From positions 3,534,001-3,598,000 of the forward strand of contig NZ_JAUSWW010000001.1 of the NCBI RefSeq assembly GCF_030815415.1: a DNA stretch of 64,000 nucleotides. Reading direction: 5' to 3'. The DNA comes from Streptomyces canus. Its GTDB lineage: Bacteria; Actinomycetota; Actinomycetes; Streptomycetales; Streptomycetaceae. The notes under the pieces were generated by a model that was not told the DNA's origin, did not search any database, and was given only the letters and a program-made list of their open reading frames with translations. Made by a program: the position numbers and the translations under genes. The first letter of the stretch is position 1; every line of letters starts with the position of its first letter. Positions 1 to 8,926 of the stretch are shown here, one piece after another.

Positions 1-1304
1 GGCACGTCCGACCCGTCGACGCCGGTGAACTGCTTGGCGACGTGGGTGTTCTGGGACAGGAAGCGCTCCACGCGACGGGCGCGGTGGACGACGAGCTTGT
101 CCTCTTCGCCCAGCTCGTCGATACCGAGGATCGCGATGATGTCCTGGAGGTCCTTGTACTTCTGCAGGACACCCTTGACACGCATGGCCGTGTTGTAGTG
201 GTCCGCCGCGATGTAGCGGGGGTCCAGGATGCGGGACGTGGAGTCCAGCGGGTCCACGGCCGGGTAGATGCCCTTCTCGGAGATCGGACGGGAGAGCACC
301 GTCGTCGCGTCGAGGTGGGCGAAGGTGGTGGCCGGGGCCGGGTCGGTCAGGTCGTCCGCGGGGACGTAGATCGCCTGCATCGAGGTGATCGAGTGACCAC
401 GGGTCGAGGTGATGCGCTCCTGGAGGAGACCCATCTCGTCGGCCAGGTTCGGCTGGTATCCCACCGCGGAGGGCATCCGGCCGAGCAGGGTCGAGACCTC
501 GGAACCGGCCTGCGTGAAGCGGAAGATGTTGTCGATGAAGAACAGCACGTCCTGCTTCTGCACATCGCGGAAGTACTCCGCCATGGTCAGACCCGCGAGA
601 GCCACGCGCAGACGGGTGCCCGGGGGCTCGTCCATCTGACCGAAGACCAGGGCGGTCTTGTCGATGACGCCCGACTCCGCCATCTCCTCGATGAGGTCGT
701 TGCCCTCACGCGTGCGCTCACCGACACCGGCGAACACGGAGACACCGTCGTGGTTGTTGGCGACGCGGTAGATCATCTCCTGGATGAGCACCGTCTTGCC
801 GACGCCGGCACCACCGAACAGGCCGATCTTTCCACCCTTGACGTACGGGGTGAGAAGGTCGATGACCTTGACGCCGGTCTCGAACATCTCGGTCTTCGAC
901 TCGAGCTCGTCGAAGTTCGGGGCCTTGCGGTGGATGCCCCAGCGCTCACCGTCGTACTGCTCGTCGGTGTTCAGTACCTCACCGAGGGTGTTGAACACCT
1001 TGCCCTTGGTGAAGTCGCCGACCGGCACGCTGATGGAGGCGCCCGTGTCGGTGACCGCGGCCTGGCGGACCAGACCGTCGGTGGGCTGCATGGAGATGGT
1101 GCGGACCAGGCCGTCACCCAGGTGCTGGGCGACCTCCAGGGTCAGCGTCTTCTTGGCGCCGTCGAGGGCCGGGTCGGCCACCTCGACGTGCAGAGCGTTG
1201 TAGATCTCCGGCATCGCGTCGACGGGGAATTCCACGTCGACGACCGGGCCGATGACCCGGGCGACGCGGCCCGTGGCAGCGGCCGTCTCAACTGTCGTCG
1301 TCAT
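1..1304 (-). CDS. atpD: ATP synthase F1 subunit beta (partial)
   Basis: Catalytic beta subunit of F1; each beta binds and hydrolyses or makes ATP at the alpha/beta interface on the cytoplasmic face. About 434 residues are visible from the ATG at 1304, and the last 45 or so of the usual 480 lie beyond the window. The P-loop GGAGVGKT is encoded near 793-815. The ATG overlaps the atpG stop by one base (TAATG), so the two are probably translationally coupled. The identity is certain from the N-terminus (TGRVARVIGPVVDVEFP), the P-loop and the operon position. Confidence 0.98.
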   Translation of the reverse strand, partial: MTTTVETAAATGRVARVIGPVVDVEFPVDAMPEIYNALHVEVADPALDGAKKTLTLEVAQHLGDGLVRTISMQPTDGLVRQAAVTDTGASISVPVGDFTKGKVFNTLGEVLNTDEQYDGERWGIHRKAPNFDELESKTEMFETGVKVIDLLTPYVKGGKIGLFGGAGVGKTVLIQEMIYRVANNHDGVSVFAGVGERTREGNDLIEEMAESGVIDKTALVFGQMDEPPGTRLRVALAGLTMAEYFRDVQKQDVLFFIDNIFRFTQAGSEVSTLLGRMPSAVGYQPNLADEMGLLQERITSTRGHSITSMQAIYVPADDLTDPAPATTFAHLDATTVLSRPISEKGIYPAVDPLDSTSRILDPRYIAADHYNTAMRVKGVLQKYKDLQDIIAILGIDELGEEDKLVVHRARRVERFLSQNTHVAKQFTGVDGSDV

Positions 1305-2221
1305 TACCTGTCACTCCCCGCGGTCGCGTCGGCCAGGGCTGCGGAGCCACCGACGATCTCGCTGATTTCCTGGGTGATTTCGGCCTGGCGGGCCGCGTTG
1401 GCAAGACGGGAGAGAGTGGTGATCAGCTCTCCCGCGTTGTCGGTGGCCGACTTCATCGCGCGCCGCGTGGCGGCGTGCTTCGAAGCGGCCGACTGGAGCA
1501 GCGCGTTGTAGATACGGCTCTCCACGTAGCGCGGCAGAAGGGCGTCGAGGACGTCCTCCGCCGAGGGCTCGAAGTCGTACAGCGGAAGGATCTCGCCCTT
1601 GGGCGTGGCCTCCGCGGCGACCTCTTCGAGGCTGAGCGGCAGCAGACGGTCGTCGAGCGCCGTCTGCGTCATCATCGAGACGAACTCGGTGAAGACGATG
1701 TGGAGTTCATCCACGCCGCCCTCGGCCGTGTCCTTCTCGATGGCCTCGATCAGCGGACCCGCGACCTTCTTCGCGTCCGCGTACGTGGGCTCGTCGGTGA
1801 AGCCCGACCACGACTCCGCGACCTTGCGCTCGCGGAAGTTGTAGTGAGCCAGACCGCGGCGGCCGACGATGTACGTGTCGACCTCCTTGCCCTCGGCCTC
1901 GAGACGCTCGGTGAGCCTCTCCGCCACCTTGATGGCGTTGGCGTTGAAGGCGCCGGCGAGACCACGGTCGCTCGTGAGGAGCAGCACCGCGGACCGCACG
2001 ACCGTCTCGGCCTGCGTGGTCAGCGGGTGCTTGGTGTTCGAGCCGGTTCCGACCGCCGTGACCGCTCGGGTGAGCTCGGTCGCGTACGGCGTGGAGGCCG
2101 CCACCTTGCGCTGCGCCTTGACGACACGCGAGGCGGCGATCATCTCCATCGCCTTCGTGATCTTCTTGGTCGCGGTGACGGATCGGATACGACGCTTGTA
2201 GACCCGGAGCTGGGCTCCCAT
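1304..2221 (-). CDS. atpG: ATP synthase F1 subunit gamma
   Basis: Central rotor shaft of F1 that couples proton-driven c-ring rotation to the catalytic beta subunits. The 305-residue protein starts MGAQLRVYKRRIRS and has the two long terminal helices of the family; the C-terminal helix contains ARQAEITQEISEIVGG. Length is normal for actinobacteria. It lies 20 bp after atpA and overlaps the atpD start by one base. There are no odd features. Confidence 0.98.
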   Translation of the reverse strand: MGAQLRVYKRRIRSVTATKKITKAMEMIAASRVVKAQRKVAASTPYATELTRAVTAVGTGSNTKHPLTTQAETVVRSAVLLLTSDRGLAGAFNANAIKVAERLTERLEAEGKEVDTYIVGRRGLAHYNFRERKVAESWSGFTDEPTYADAKKVAGPLIEAIEKDTAEGGVDELHIVFTEFVSMMTQTALDDRLLPLSLEEVAAEATPKGEILPLYDFEPSAEDVLDALLPRYVESRIYNALLQSAASKHAATRRAMKSATDNAGELITTLSRLANAARQAEITQEISEIVGGSAALADATAGSDR

Positions 2222-2241
2222 GAGTCAGGTCCCTTCCGTCG

Positions 2242-3834
2242 TCACTTGGCCGCGGCGGCCGGCGCGTCTTCGCCGAGAAGCTTGCCGTCCGAGGTCTCGA
2301 ACTGCTTCTTGAAGTCCGCGATGCCGTCGGCGATGGCGGTGAGCGTGTCGTCCGACATCTTGCCGCCCTCCTTGATGGAGGTCATGAGGCCCTGCTCCTT
2401 GCGGTGCAGGTACTCGAGAAGCTCCTTCTCGAAGCGGCGGATGTCGTTGACCGGGACGTCGTCCATCTTGCCGGTGGTACCGGCCCACACGGAGACGACC
2501 TGGTCCTCGGTCGGCATCGGCTGGTACTGAGCCTGCTTGAGCAGCTCGACCAGTCGCTGACCGCGCTCCAGCTGCGACTTCGACGCGGCGTCCAGGTCGG
2601 AACCGAAGGCGGCGAACGCCTCCAGCTCGCGGTACTGGGCGAGGTCGAGGCGCAGACGGCCCGAGACCTGCTTCATCGCCTTGTGCTGCGCGGAACCACC
2701 GACTCGGGAGACGGAGATACCGACGTTCAGCGCGGGGCGCTGACCGGCGTTGAACAGGTCCGACTCCAGGAAGCACTGGCCGTCGGTGATGGAGATGACG
2801 TTGGTCGGAATGAACGCCGACACGTCGTTCGCCTTGGTCTCGACGATCGGCAGACCCGTCATCGAACCGGCGCCCAGGTCGTCGGAGAGCTTCGCGCAGC
2901 GCTCCAGCAGACGGGAGTGCAGGTAGAAGACGTCACCCGGGTAGGCCTCACGGCCCGGCGGGCGCCGCAGCAGCAGGGACACGGCGCGGTAGGCGTCGGC
3001 CTGCTTCGAGAGGTCGTCGAAGATGATGAGGACGTGCTTGCCCTCGTACATCCACTGCTGACCGATGGCCGAACCGGTGTACGGCGCCAGGTACTTGAAG
3101 CCGGCCGGGTCGGACGCCGGGGCGGCGACGATGGTCGTGTACTCCAGCGCGCCGGCCTCGTCGAGGGCGCCACGCACGGAGGCGATGGTCGAGCCCTTCT
3201 GGCCGATGGCGACGTAGACGCAGCGGACCTGCTTCTTCGGGTCGCCGGAGCGCCAGTTGTCACGCTGGTTGATGATCGTGTCGACAGCCAGGGCGGTCTT
3301 GCCGGTCTGACGGTCACCGATGATCAGCTGACGCTGGCCACGGCCGATCGGGGTCATCGCGTCGACGGCCTTGTAGCCGGTCTCCATCGGCTCGTGCACC
3401 GACTTACGGGCCATGACGCCCGGAGCCTGCAGCTCAAGGGCGCGACGACCGCTGGTCTCGATCTCGCCGAGGCCGTCGATCGGGTTGCCGAGCGGGTCGA
3501 CGACGCGGCCGAGGTAACCCTCGCCCACCGCGACGGACAGGACCTCGCCGGTGCGGGTGACCGGCTGGCCCTCCTCGACGCCGCTGAACTCGCCGAGGAT
3601 GACGGTACCGATCTCGCGCTCTTCCAGGTTGAGCGCGAGTCCGAGGGTGCCGTCCTCGAACTTCAGCAGTTCGTTGGCCATGGCCGAGGGAAGACCCTCG
3701 ACCTTCGCGATGCCGTCGCCGGCAAGGGTGACCGTACCGACCTCCTCGCGCGAGGCCGCGTCCGGCTTGTACGACTGGACGAAGTTCTCCAGCGCGTCCC
3801 GGATCTCCTCCGGCCGGATCGTGAGCTCCGCCAT
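2242..3834 (-). CDS. atpA: ATP synthase F1 subunit alpha
   Basis: Non-catalytic nucleotide-binding subunit of the F1 hexamer. 530 residues from the ATG at 3834 (MAELTIRPEEI), chosen because this is the family N-terminus; the frame stays open upstream to 3912 but that part is not conserved-looking. The P-loop GDRQTGKT and the alpha-type core are intact. It is preceded by a 122-bp gap to atpH that holds a small GC hairpin, unlike the tight junctions elsewhere in the operon. Confidence 0.98.
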   Translation of the reverse strand: MAELTIRPEEIRDALENFVQSYKPDAASREEVGTVTLAGDGIAKVEGLPSAMANELLKFEDGTLGLALNLEEREIGTVILGEFSGVEEGQPVTRTGEVLSVAVGEGYLGRVVDPLGNPIDGLGEIETSGRRALELQAPGVMARKSVHEPMETGYKAVDAMTPIGRGQRQLIIGDRQTGKTALAVDTIINQRDNWRSGDPKKQVRCVYVAIGQKGSTIASVRGALDEAGALEYTTIVAAPASDPAGFKYLAPYTGSAIGQQWMYEGKHVLIIFDDLSKQADAYRAVSLLLRRPPGREAYPGDVFYLHSRLLERCAKLSDDLGAGSMTGLPIVETKANDVSAFIPTNVISITDGQCFLESDLFNAGQRPALNVGISVSRVGGSAQHKAMKQVSGRLRLDLAQYRELEAFAAFGSDLDAASKSQLERGQRLVELLKQAQYQPMPTEDQVVSVWAGTTGKMDDVPVNDIRRFEKELLEYLHRKEQGLMTSIKEGGKMSDDTLTAIADGIADFKKQFETSDGKLLGEDAPAAAAK

Positions 3835-3882
3835 CTGGGTTCCCTGCTCTCCTTGTTGGGCCCGAAGTTTCAACTTGGGGGT

Positions 3883-3899
3883 CTGGGGGCGACCCCCAG
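3883..3899. repeat. Short G-rich palindrome in the atpH-atpA gap
   Basis: A 7-bp perfect stem (CTGGGGG/CCCCCAG) with a CGA loop, inside a run of G and C tracts. Similar G-tract palindromes recur between Streptomyces genes, as recalled from general experience. It could slow transcription or protect mRNA ends inside the operon. There is no U-tract, so it is unlikely to be a full terminator. Confidence 0.5.
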
Positions 3900-3956
3900 G
3901 AATCCTCTGCACGGCCCAACCGGGCCGTCTGTACGTACTGCTTATGAAGTTGCTGC

Positions 3957-4772
3957 TCAGCCCGCCAGGCGGCGGCCGGCGTCCTCGATACGGTCCGCGA
4001 GGGAGCCGTTGATGACCTCGTCGCCGACCTGCACCCGGATCCCGCCGAGGACCTCGGGGTCCACGTCGATGTTGAGGTGCATCGTGTGGCCGTAGAGCTT
4101 CGCGAGGGCGGCGCCCAGGCGCTGCTTCTGCGTGTCGCTCAGCGGCACCGCCGAGGTGACGACGGCCACCAGCCGGTCCCGGCGCTCGGCGGCGAGCTTG
4201 GACAGGGACTCCAGTCCCGACTCCAGGCTACGTCCCCGCGGCGCGGTGACGAGACGCGTCACCAGACGCTCGGTGGTCGCGTGGGCACGGCCGCCGAGCA
4301 GAGTGCGCAGCAGCTCGCTCTTGGCCGACGCCGTCGCGGCGCGGTCGGTCAGCGCGGCGCGCAGCTCGGTGTTCGAAGAGACGATCCGGCCGAACCGGAA
4401 CAGTTCGTCCTCGACGTCGTCGAGCGCGCCCGTCTGCTGCGCGGCGGTGAGGTCGGCGATGTTCGCCAGATCCTCCAGGGCGTCCGCGAGGTCACGCGAC
4501 TGCGACCAGCGGGAGCGCACCATGCCGGACACCAGATCGGCGGCCTCGCCGCCCACCTGGCCACCGAGGAGGCGCCGGGCCAGTTCGGCCTTGCCCTCGC
4601 CGGCCTGCGCCGGGTCGGTGAGGACCCGACGCAGCGACACCTCGCGGTCGAGCAGCGTGGTGACGGCGGCCAGCTCCCCGGCGAGCGTGCCGACGTCCAC
4701 GGACGTGTTGTCCGTCAGCGCGTCGAGACGCTCACGTGCGGCTGCCAGGGCCTCGCGGCTCGCTCCGTTCAT
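3957..4772 (-). CDS. atpH: ATP synthase F1 subunit delta
   Basis: Peripheral stalk protein that ties the top of F1 to subunit b. At 271 residues it is nearly 100 longer than the E. coli protein, which is usual in actinobacteria. The C-terminal part carries the OSCP-type signature region (VTSAVPLSDTQKQRL...DPEVLGGIRVQVGDEVINGS). Its ATG overlaps the atpF stop by four bases (ATGA), which indicates translational coupling and equal expression of the two stalk subunits. Confidence 0.96.
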   Translation of the reverse strand: MNGASREALAAARERLDALTDNTSVDVGTLAGELAAVTTLLDREVSLRRVLTDPAQAGEGKAELARRLLGGQVGGEAADLVSGMVRSRWSQSRDLADALEDLANIADLTAAQQTGALDDVEDELFRFGRIVSSNTELRAALTDRAATASAKSELLRTLLGGRAHATTERLVTRLVTAPRGRSLESGLESLSKLAAERRDRLVAVVTSAVPLSDTQKQRLGAALAKLYGHTMHLNIDVDPEVLGGIRVQVGDEVINGSLADRIEDAGRRLAG

Positions 4773-5317
4773 CGCGCGGCCTCGGCCTTCTCCTCGAGCT
4801 CGTCGAGGAAGCGGTCGATCACGCGGCTCTGCCGGGCGTGGTCCTCGAGGGACTCACCGACGAGCTTGCCGGCCAGGTCGGTGGCGAGCTTGCCGACGTC
4901 CTGGCGCAGCGCGGAGGACGCGGCCTTGCGGTCGGCCTCGAGCTGCGCGTGACCGGCGGCGACGATCTCCTCGCGCTGCCGCTGGCCTTCCGCGCGCATC
5001 TCGGCGATGAGCGTGGCGCCCTGCTCCTGCGCCTCCTGGCGCAGACGCGCGGCCTCGTGCCGGGCCTCGGCGAGCTGAGCCTTGTACTGCTCAAGGACGC
5101 TCTGGGCCTCGACCTGAGCGGCCTCTGCCTTCTCGATTCCACCTTCGATCGCCTCGCGGCGCTCTTCCAGAACCTTGTTGATGTTCGGAAGCAGCTTCTT
5201 CCAGAAGAAGAAGAACACGATGGCGAAGGCGATCGTGCCGACGAGCAGCTCGGGGCCCGGAGGAATGAGCGGGTTCTGCTCTTCCTCGGCCGCCAGCTGT
5301 ACCCAATTGGCGATCAC
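4769..5317 (-). CDS. atpF: ATP synthase Fo subunit b
   Basis: Membrane-anchored peripheral stalk. 182 residues: one N-terminal transmembrane helix at about 25-45 (LLVGTIAFAIVFFFFW), then a long charged, Ala/Glu-rich coiled coil to the end. This is the normal simple b subunit, not the b-delta fusion of mycobacteria. It follows atpE after a 41-bp gap and overlaps atpH by 4 bp. Confidence 0.97.
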   Translation of the reverse strand: MIANWVQLAAEEEQNPLIPPGPELLVGTIAFAIVFFFFWKKLLPNINKVLEERREAIEGGIEKAEAAQVEAQSVLEQYKAQLAEARHEAARLRQEAQEQGATLIAEMRAEGQRQREEIVAAGHAQLEADRKAASSALRQDVGKLATDLAGKLVGESLEDHARQSRVIDRFLDELEEKAEAAR

Positions 5318-5358
5318 ATCAGTGCCTTTCGTAGAAAGGTTGGCTCGTCAGGGTTCGA

Positions 5359-5592
5359 TCATCCGTAGACGAACGGCATGACGATGCCGATGAGGGCAAG
5401 CGCCTCACAGAAGGCGAAGCCGAGGATCTGGTTGGCACGGATCAGACCGGCAGCCTCGGGCTGACGGGCGAGGGCCTGGGTGCCGTTACCGAAGATGATG
5501 CCGACGCCGACGCCGGGGCCGATGGCGGCAAGGCCGTAACCGATGGAACCGATGTTGCCTTCGACAGCGGCGAGGGTCTCAAGGGCAGCCAT
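5359..5592 (-). CDS. atpE: ATP synthase Fo subunit c
   Basis: Proton-carrying ring subunit. 77 residues forming two transmembrane helices joined by the conserved polar loop ARQPEA (42-47). The proton-binding carboxylate is Glu63 in helix 2 (FAFCEALALIG). The glycine-rich packing helix 1 (GLAAIGPGVGVGIIFG) is typical. It lies between atpB and atpF in the standard order. Confidence 0.98.
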   Translation of the reverse strand: MAALETLAAVEGNIGSIGYGLAAIGPGVGVGIIFGNGTQALARQPEAAGLIRANQILGFAFCEALALIGIVMPFVYG

Positions 5593-5668
5593 GCTGATTC
5601 TTCCTTCTCTTTCATGGACCGGCGGGGGTTGACCACCGGACGTTCTGGGGGCTTGGGAGCGATACGAC

Positions 5669-6487
5669 TCAGTGGTGCTCGGCCATCGCGCCCTGGAGGT
5701 ACGAGCAGGCCAGCAGCACGAAGACGTACGCCTGGACGGCCTGCACGAAAAGCTCGAAGAGGATCATGACCATCGTCATGACGAACGAGACGCCGGCAGC
5801 CGGGATCATCCAGCTGTTCAGCAGGTACCACGAGGCGACCGTGAACATGACCAGCATCAGGTGGCCGGCGAACATGTTGGCGAAGAGTCGGACCGCGTGT
5901 GTGAACGGTCGGACCAGCAGGTTCGAGAAGAACTCGATGACCATCACGAGCGGCAGAACCGGACCCAGCGACTTGTCGTAGCCGGTGACGTTCTTGAAGA
6001 AGCCGACGAAGCCGTGACGCTTGAACGTCACCGAGACCCACATGATCCAGACGATGGCGGCCAGCACCATCGGGAAAGCGATGATCGACGACACCGGGAA
6101 CTGGGCCAGCGGGATCACGGACCAGATGTTCATGATCCAGATGAAGAAGAACAGCGAGACCATGAACGGGACGTACTTCTCGCCCTCGCGCTTGCCGAGC
6201 GTCTCGTAGACGATGCCGCGGCGCACGAAGTCGTAGCCGGCCTCGCCGACCATCTGGAGCTTGCCCGGTACCACCTTGGCCTTGCCGAAGGCGGCCCAGA
6301 AGAAGCTGATGACCAGAAGCGTGGTGATGAGCGCGAGCAGCATCACCTTGTTGAACTCGAACCCGCCGACCGTAGCGATCGGCTTGAACAGGAACGAGTG
6401 CAGGCCCGGAGCCGGGAAGCCACACCCGTTGTCGGACATGATCCGACAACTCCAGTCAAAGGCGAGCTGGGTCTGGTCAGCACTCAC
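5669..6487 (-). CDS. atpB: ATP synthase Fo subunit a
   Basis: Stator channel subunit carrying the half-channels for protons. 272 residues with several hydrophobic segments; the C-terminal helices contain the essential Arg region (LLVRPFTHAVRLFANMFAGH). Two adjacent GTG codons at 6490 and 6487 could start it. 6487 is preferred because it lies 6 bases after GGAG, while 6490 would be only 3 bases away. A 222-bp spacer separates it from atpI. Confidence 0.95.
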   Translation of the reverse strand: MSADQTQLAFDWSCRIMSDNGCGFPAPGLHSFLFKPIATVGGFEFNKVMLLALITTLLVISFFWAAFGKAKVVPGKLQMVGEAGYDFVRRGIVYETLGKREGEKYVPFMVSLFFFIWIMNIWSVIPLAQFPVSSIIAFPMVLAAIVWIMWVSVTFKRHGFVGFFKNVTGYDKSLGPVLPLVMVIEFFSNLLVRPFTHAVRLFANMFAGHLMLVMFTVASWYLLNSWMIPAAGVSFVMTMVMILFELFVQAVQAYVFVLLACSYLQGAMAEHH

Positions 6488-6712
6488 CACGGGCTCCTTC
6501 GGCGTGACGCATGGGTACGGCTACCTCGTTGTGTCGGCGCGGCGCGCAGCCGCGGATCGGCACTGGACTGGTGTTACGGATGTGAGAGCGGCTGGGGGGC
6601 ATCTCGCCTCGCGATTGAGCAGGCGTCAGCTCAGATGCCCGCGCCCGCGATGCCGCAGTTGGCACCGGACGATAGCAGGGTCTCCCGAGCGCCCTTATCC
6701 CCGCCCTACCTC

Positions 6713-7144
6713 TCACGACGAGTGCCCTGTCTTTTCGGGCTTGTCACCCGAATCAGGTTCGACGTAGAGGATCTTGGCCTTCATGTGGGCGCGCGTCTGC
6801 GCGGCGATCCACACGAGCGTGCCGGCGAGGAGCGTGATCGCGAAGGCACGGGGGTTGAACAAGGTGGTGTCCTTGAACATGGACAGGAAGATGAACAGCA
6901 GCAGGATCTGCGCCGCGTACAGCATCAGCCCCATCATCTGGAACAGATGCGGAAGCGTTTTGGCAGTGCGCTGCAGGACGTAGAACCCGAGCCCCATGAA
7001 CAGAATCACGAGCAGTGTCGCGACTGCAGCCCCGATCGCTCCCTTGCCGCCGGCGACCACTCCACTGACGACGACAGCAACAGCTCCGGCGGCGACTGTG
7101 GGCACAGCAGCCTGGAGCAGGGTCCGGACGTCGTTGGACGGCAT
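6713..7144 (-). CDS. atpI: AtpI-like ATP synthase assembly protein
   Basis: Small integral membrane protein, 143 residues, with about four hydrophobic helices, first gene of the ATP synthase operon. AtpI proteins are reported to help c-ring assembly or ion handling; in most bacteria they are not essential. The sequence is poorly conserved, so position at the operon head and topology carry the identification. The C-terminal tail (EPDSGDKPEKTGHSS) is polar and probably cytoplasmic. Confidence 0.85.
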   Translation of the reverse strand: MPSNDVRTLLQAAVPTVAAGAVAVVVSGVVAGGKGAIGAAVATLLVILFMGLGFYVLQRTAKTLPHLFQMMGLMLYAAQILLLFIFLSMFKDTTLFNPRAFAITLLAGTLVWIAAQTRAHMKAKILYVEPDSGDKPEKTGHSS

Positions 7145-7456
7145 GGCGGCAACTCCGCTTTCACGGTGGGGGAAGGGGTGTCGTCATGGACGAGCGTAGT
7201 CCCGGGCCGAGGGTGGACCTCACACCAACGGACCGTCGCACTACGGTCCTTCGGCTCTACCCGGGGTTCTCGTGAACCGTATCACAAACTATTTGATGAG
7301 GTCTTTACCTGGCTGGTGTGCTCGGTGTCACACATGAGAGTGAGAGTGCGCGTCTGTGCAAAAACGCCGCCCGTTTGTCTGGTATTGGGGCGCTTTGCAC
7401 CCCCAACCCACTCCCACGACTTGGCAATGCTCTCGTCAGATTCTTACCTTGCCGCC
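7145..7456. promoter_or_regulatory. Leader and promoter region of the atp operon
   Basis: This 312-bp gap between the wecA-like gene end and atpI must hold the atp operon promoter, since all flanking genes run leftward. It is more AT-rich around 7270-7330 than its surroundings. I see no clean minus 35/minus 10 pair, no gene and no riboswitch that I can name. A possible terminator for the wecA-like gene was not found. Confidence 0.45.
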
Positions 7457-8797
7457 TCAGCGCGACGTTCCGGCTTTCCGTCTGTCCAGGAAGCGCGAAC
7501 GAGCGCCAAGGGCGGTCGCCCCGTTGACGCCGGAGACCCCGACGGCGACCGGAGTGCGCTCTTCGTCCTCCTCCGACTCCACTGCCGCGGCGGCCGGTTC
7601 GGCGACCGGCGCGGATTCCGCAACGGCCCTGCGACGGCGGTAGCGCGGCGGCAGGAAGGCCTGCGCCCACCTCGGGGCACGCGGCGTGAAGCGCGGCAGC
7701 AGCAGGAGCAGCAGGCCGATCGCGGAGAGGAACACCACGCTCAGGACGATCCACATGGACGCGGAGTTCACGGAGTAAGCGAGCGCGCCGAACGCGATCA
7801 GCGCCGACCAGAAGTACATGATCAGCACCGCGCGGCTGTGCGAGTGCCCGATCTCCAGGAGCCGGTGGTGCAGATGCCCGCGGTCGGCGGCGAACGGCGA
7901 CTGACCGCGCCAGGTGCGGCGCACGATCGCCAGGATCAGGTCGGCCGCCGGGATCGCGATGATGGTCAGCGGCAGCAGCAGCGGGATGTACACCGGCACC
8001 GTCTGGTGCACGGCCGCCTTCTCGGACCCGGCGAACAGCTTCAACGCGTCGGGGTCGACCTGACCGGTGATGGAGATCGCGCCCGCGGCCAGCACCAGAC
8101 CGATCAGCATCGAGCCGGAGTCGCCCATGAAGATCCGCGCGGGATGCATGTTGTGCGGCAGGAAGCCCAGGCACATGCCCATCAGGATCGCCGAGAACAG
8201 CGTGGCCGGGGCGGCGGCCTCGATGCCGTACGACACCCAGACGCGGTAGGCGTAGAGGAAGAACGCCGCCGACGCGATGCACACCATGCCCGCCGCGAGG
8301 CCGTCGAGGCCGTCGACGAAGTTGACCGCGTTGATGGTGATGACGACGAGCGCCACCGTCAGCAGGGTGCCCTGCCACTGGGTCAGCGCGACATTGCCCA
8401 CCGTCGGGATCGGCAGCCACAGGATCGTCAGACCCTGCATGACCATGACGCCGGCGGCGATCATCTGGCCGCCCAGCTTGATCAGGGCGTCGATCTCGAA
8501 CTTGTCGTCCAGGACGCCGATCAGCCAGATCAGCGCGGCGCCGCTGAGCAGCGCTCTGGGCTCGTTCGACTTGTCGAAGACCTGGCTGAGGTTGGTGAGG
8601 TGGTCGGCCACCAGCAGGCCCGCGCACAGGCCGAAGAACATGGCGATACCGCCGAGCCGCGGAGTCGGTTCCCGGTGCACGTCACGGGCCCTGATCTCCG
8701 GCATCGCCCCGGCCACGATCGCGAACTTACGTACCGGCCCTGTCAGCAGATACGTCACCGCGGCCGTGATGCAGAGCGTCAGCAGGTATTCACGCAC
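7457..8797 (-). CDS. MraY/WecA-type undecaprenyl-phosphate sugar-1-phosphate transferase
   Basis: Polytopic membrane enzyme of the PNPT family. These transfer an N-acetylhexosamine-1-phosphate (often GlcNAc) from the UDP-sugar to undecaprenyl phosphate to start a wall polymer or glycan. The GTG at 8797 gives VREYLLTLC, a typical family start after GGGGAAG; an upstream in-frame start at 8836 is possible. Visible family features are REPTPRLGGIA, the Asp-rich loop NFVDGLDGLA, FMGDSGSM and the HLHHRL motif near the end. A charged, Arg/Glu/Ala-rich C-terminal tail extends beyond the membrane core. It lies between glyA and the atp operon. Confidence 0.9.
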   Translation of the reverse strand: MREYLLTLCITAAVTYLLTGPVRKFAIVAGAMPEIRARDVHREPTPRLGGIAMFFGLCAGLLVADHLTNLSQVFDKSNEPRALLSGAALIWLIGVLDDKFEIDALIKLGGQMIAAGVMVMQGLTILWLPIPTVGNVALTQWQGTLLTVALVVITINAVNFVDGLDGLAAGMVCIASAAFFLYAYRVWVSYGIEAAAPATLFSAILMGMCLGFLPHNMHPARIFMGDSGSMLIGLVLAAGAISITGQVDPDALKLFAGSEKAAVHQTVPVYIPLLLPLTIIAIPAADLILAIVRRTWRGQSPFAADRGHLHHRLLEIGHSHSRAVLIMYFWSALIAFGALAYSVNSASMWIVLSVVFLSAIGLLLLLLPRFTPRAPRWAQAFLPPRYRRRRAVAESAPVAEPAAAAVESEEDEERTPVAVGVSGVNGATALGARSRFLDRRKAGTSR

Positions 8798-8926
8798 GGG
8801 CTTCCCCACAGGTCTCGCTGGCCATCTCAGCCCCACACCCTAGCGATGGACGCATATGGATGGGGACTTTCGGGTAGCGACGATGGTTGCACGAGTGGCT
8901 GTGCACCTCGGAACGCGTACCCCCGC

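Noticed and set aside
6491..6712. Small minus-strand frame in the atpB-atpI gap
   Set aside because: Arg/Pro-rich shadow-like product, no start site. The gap is probably untranslated leader or a decayed region.
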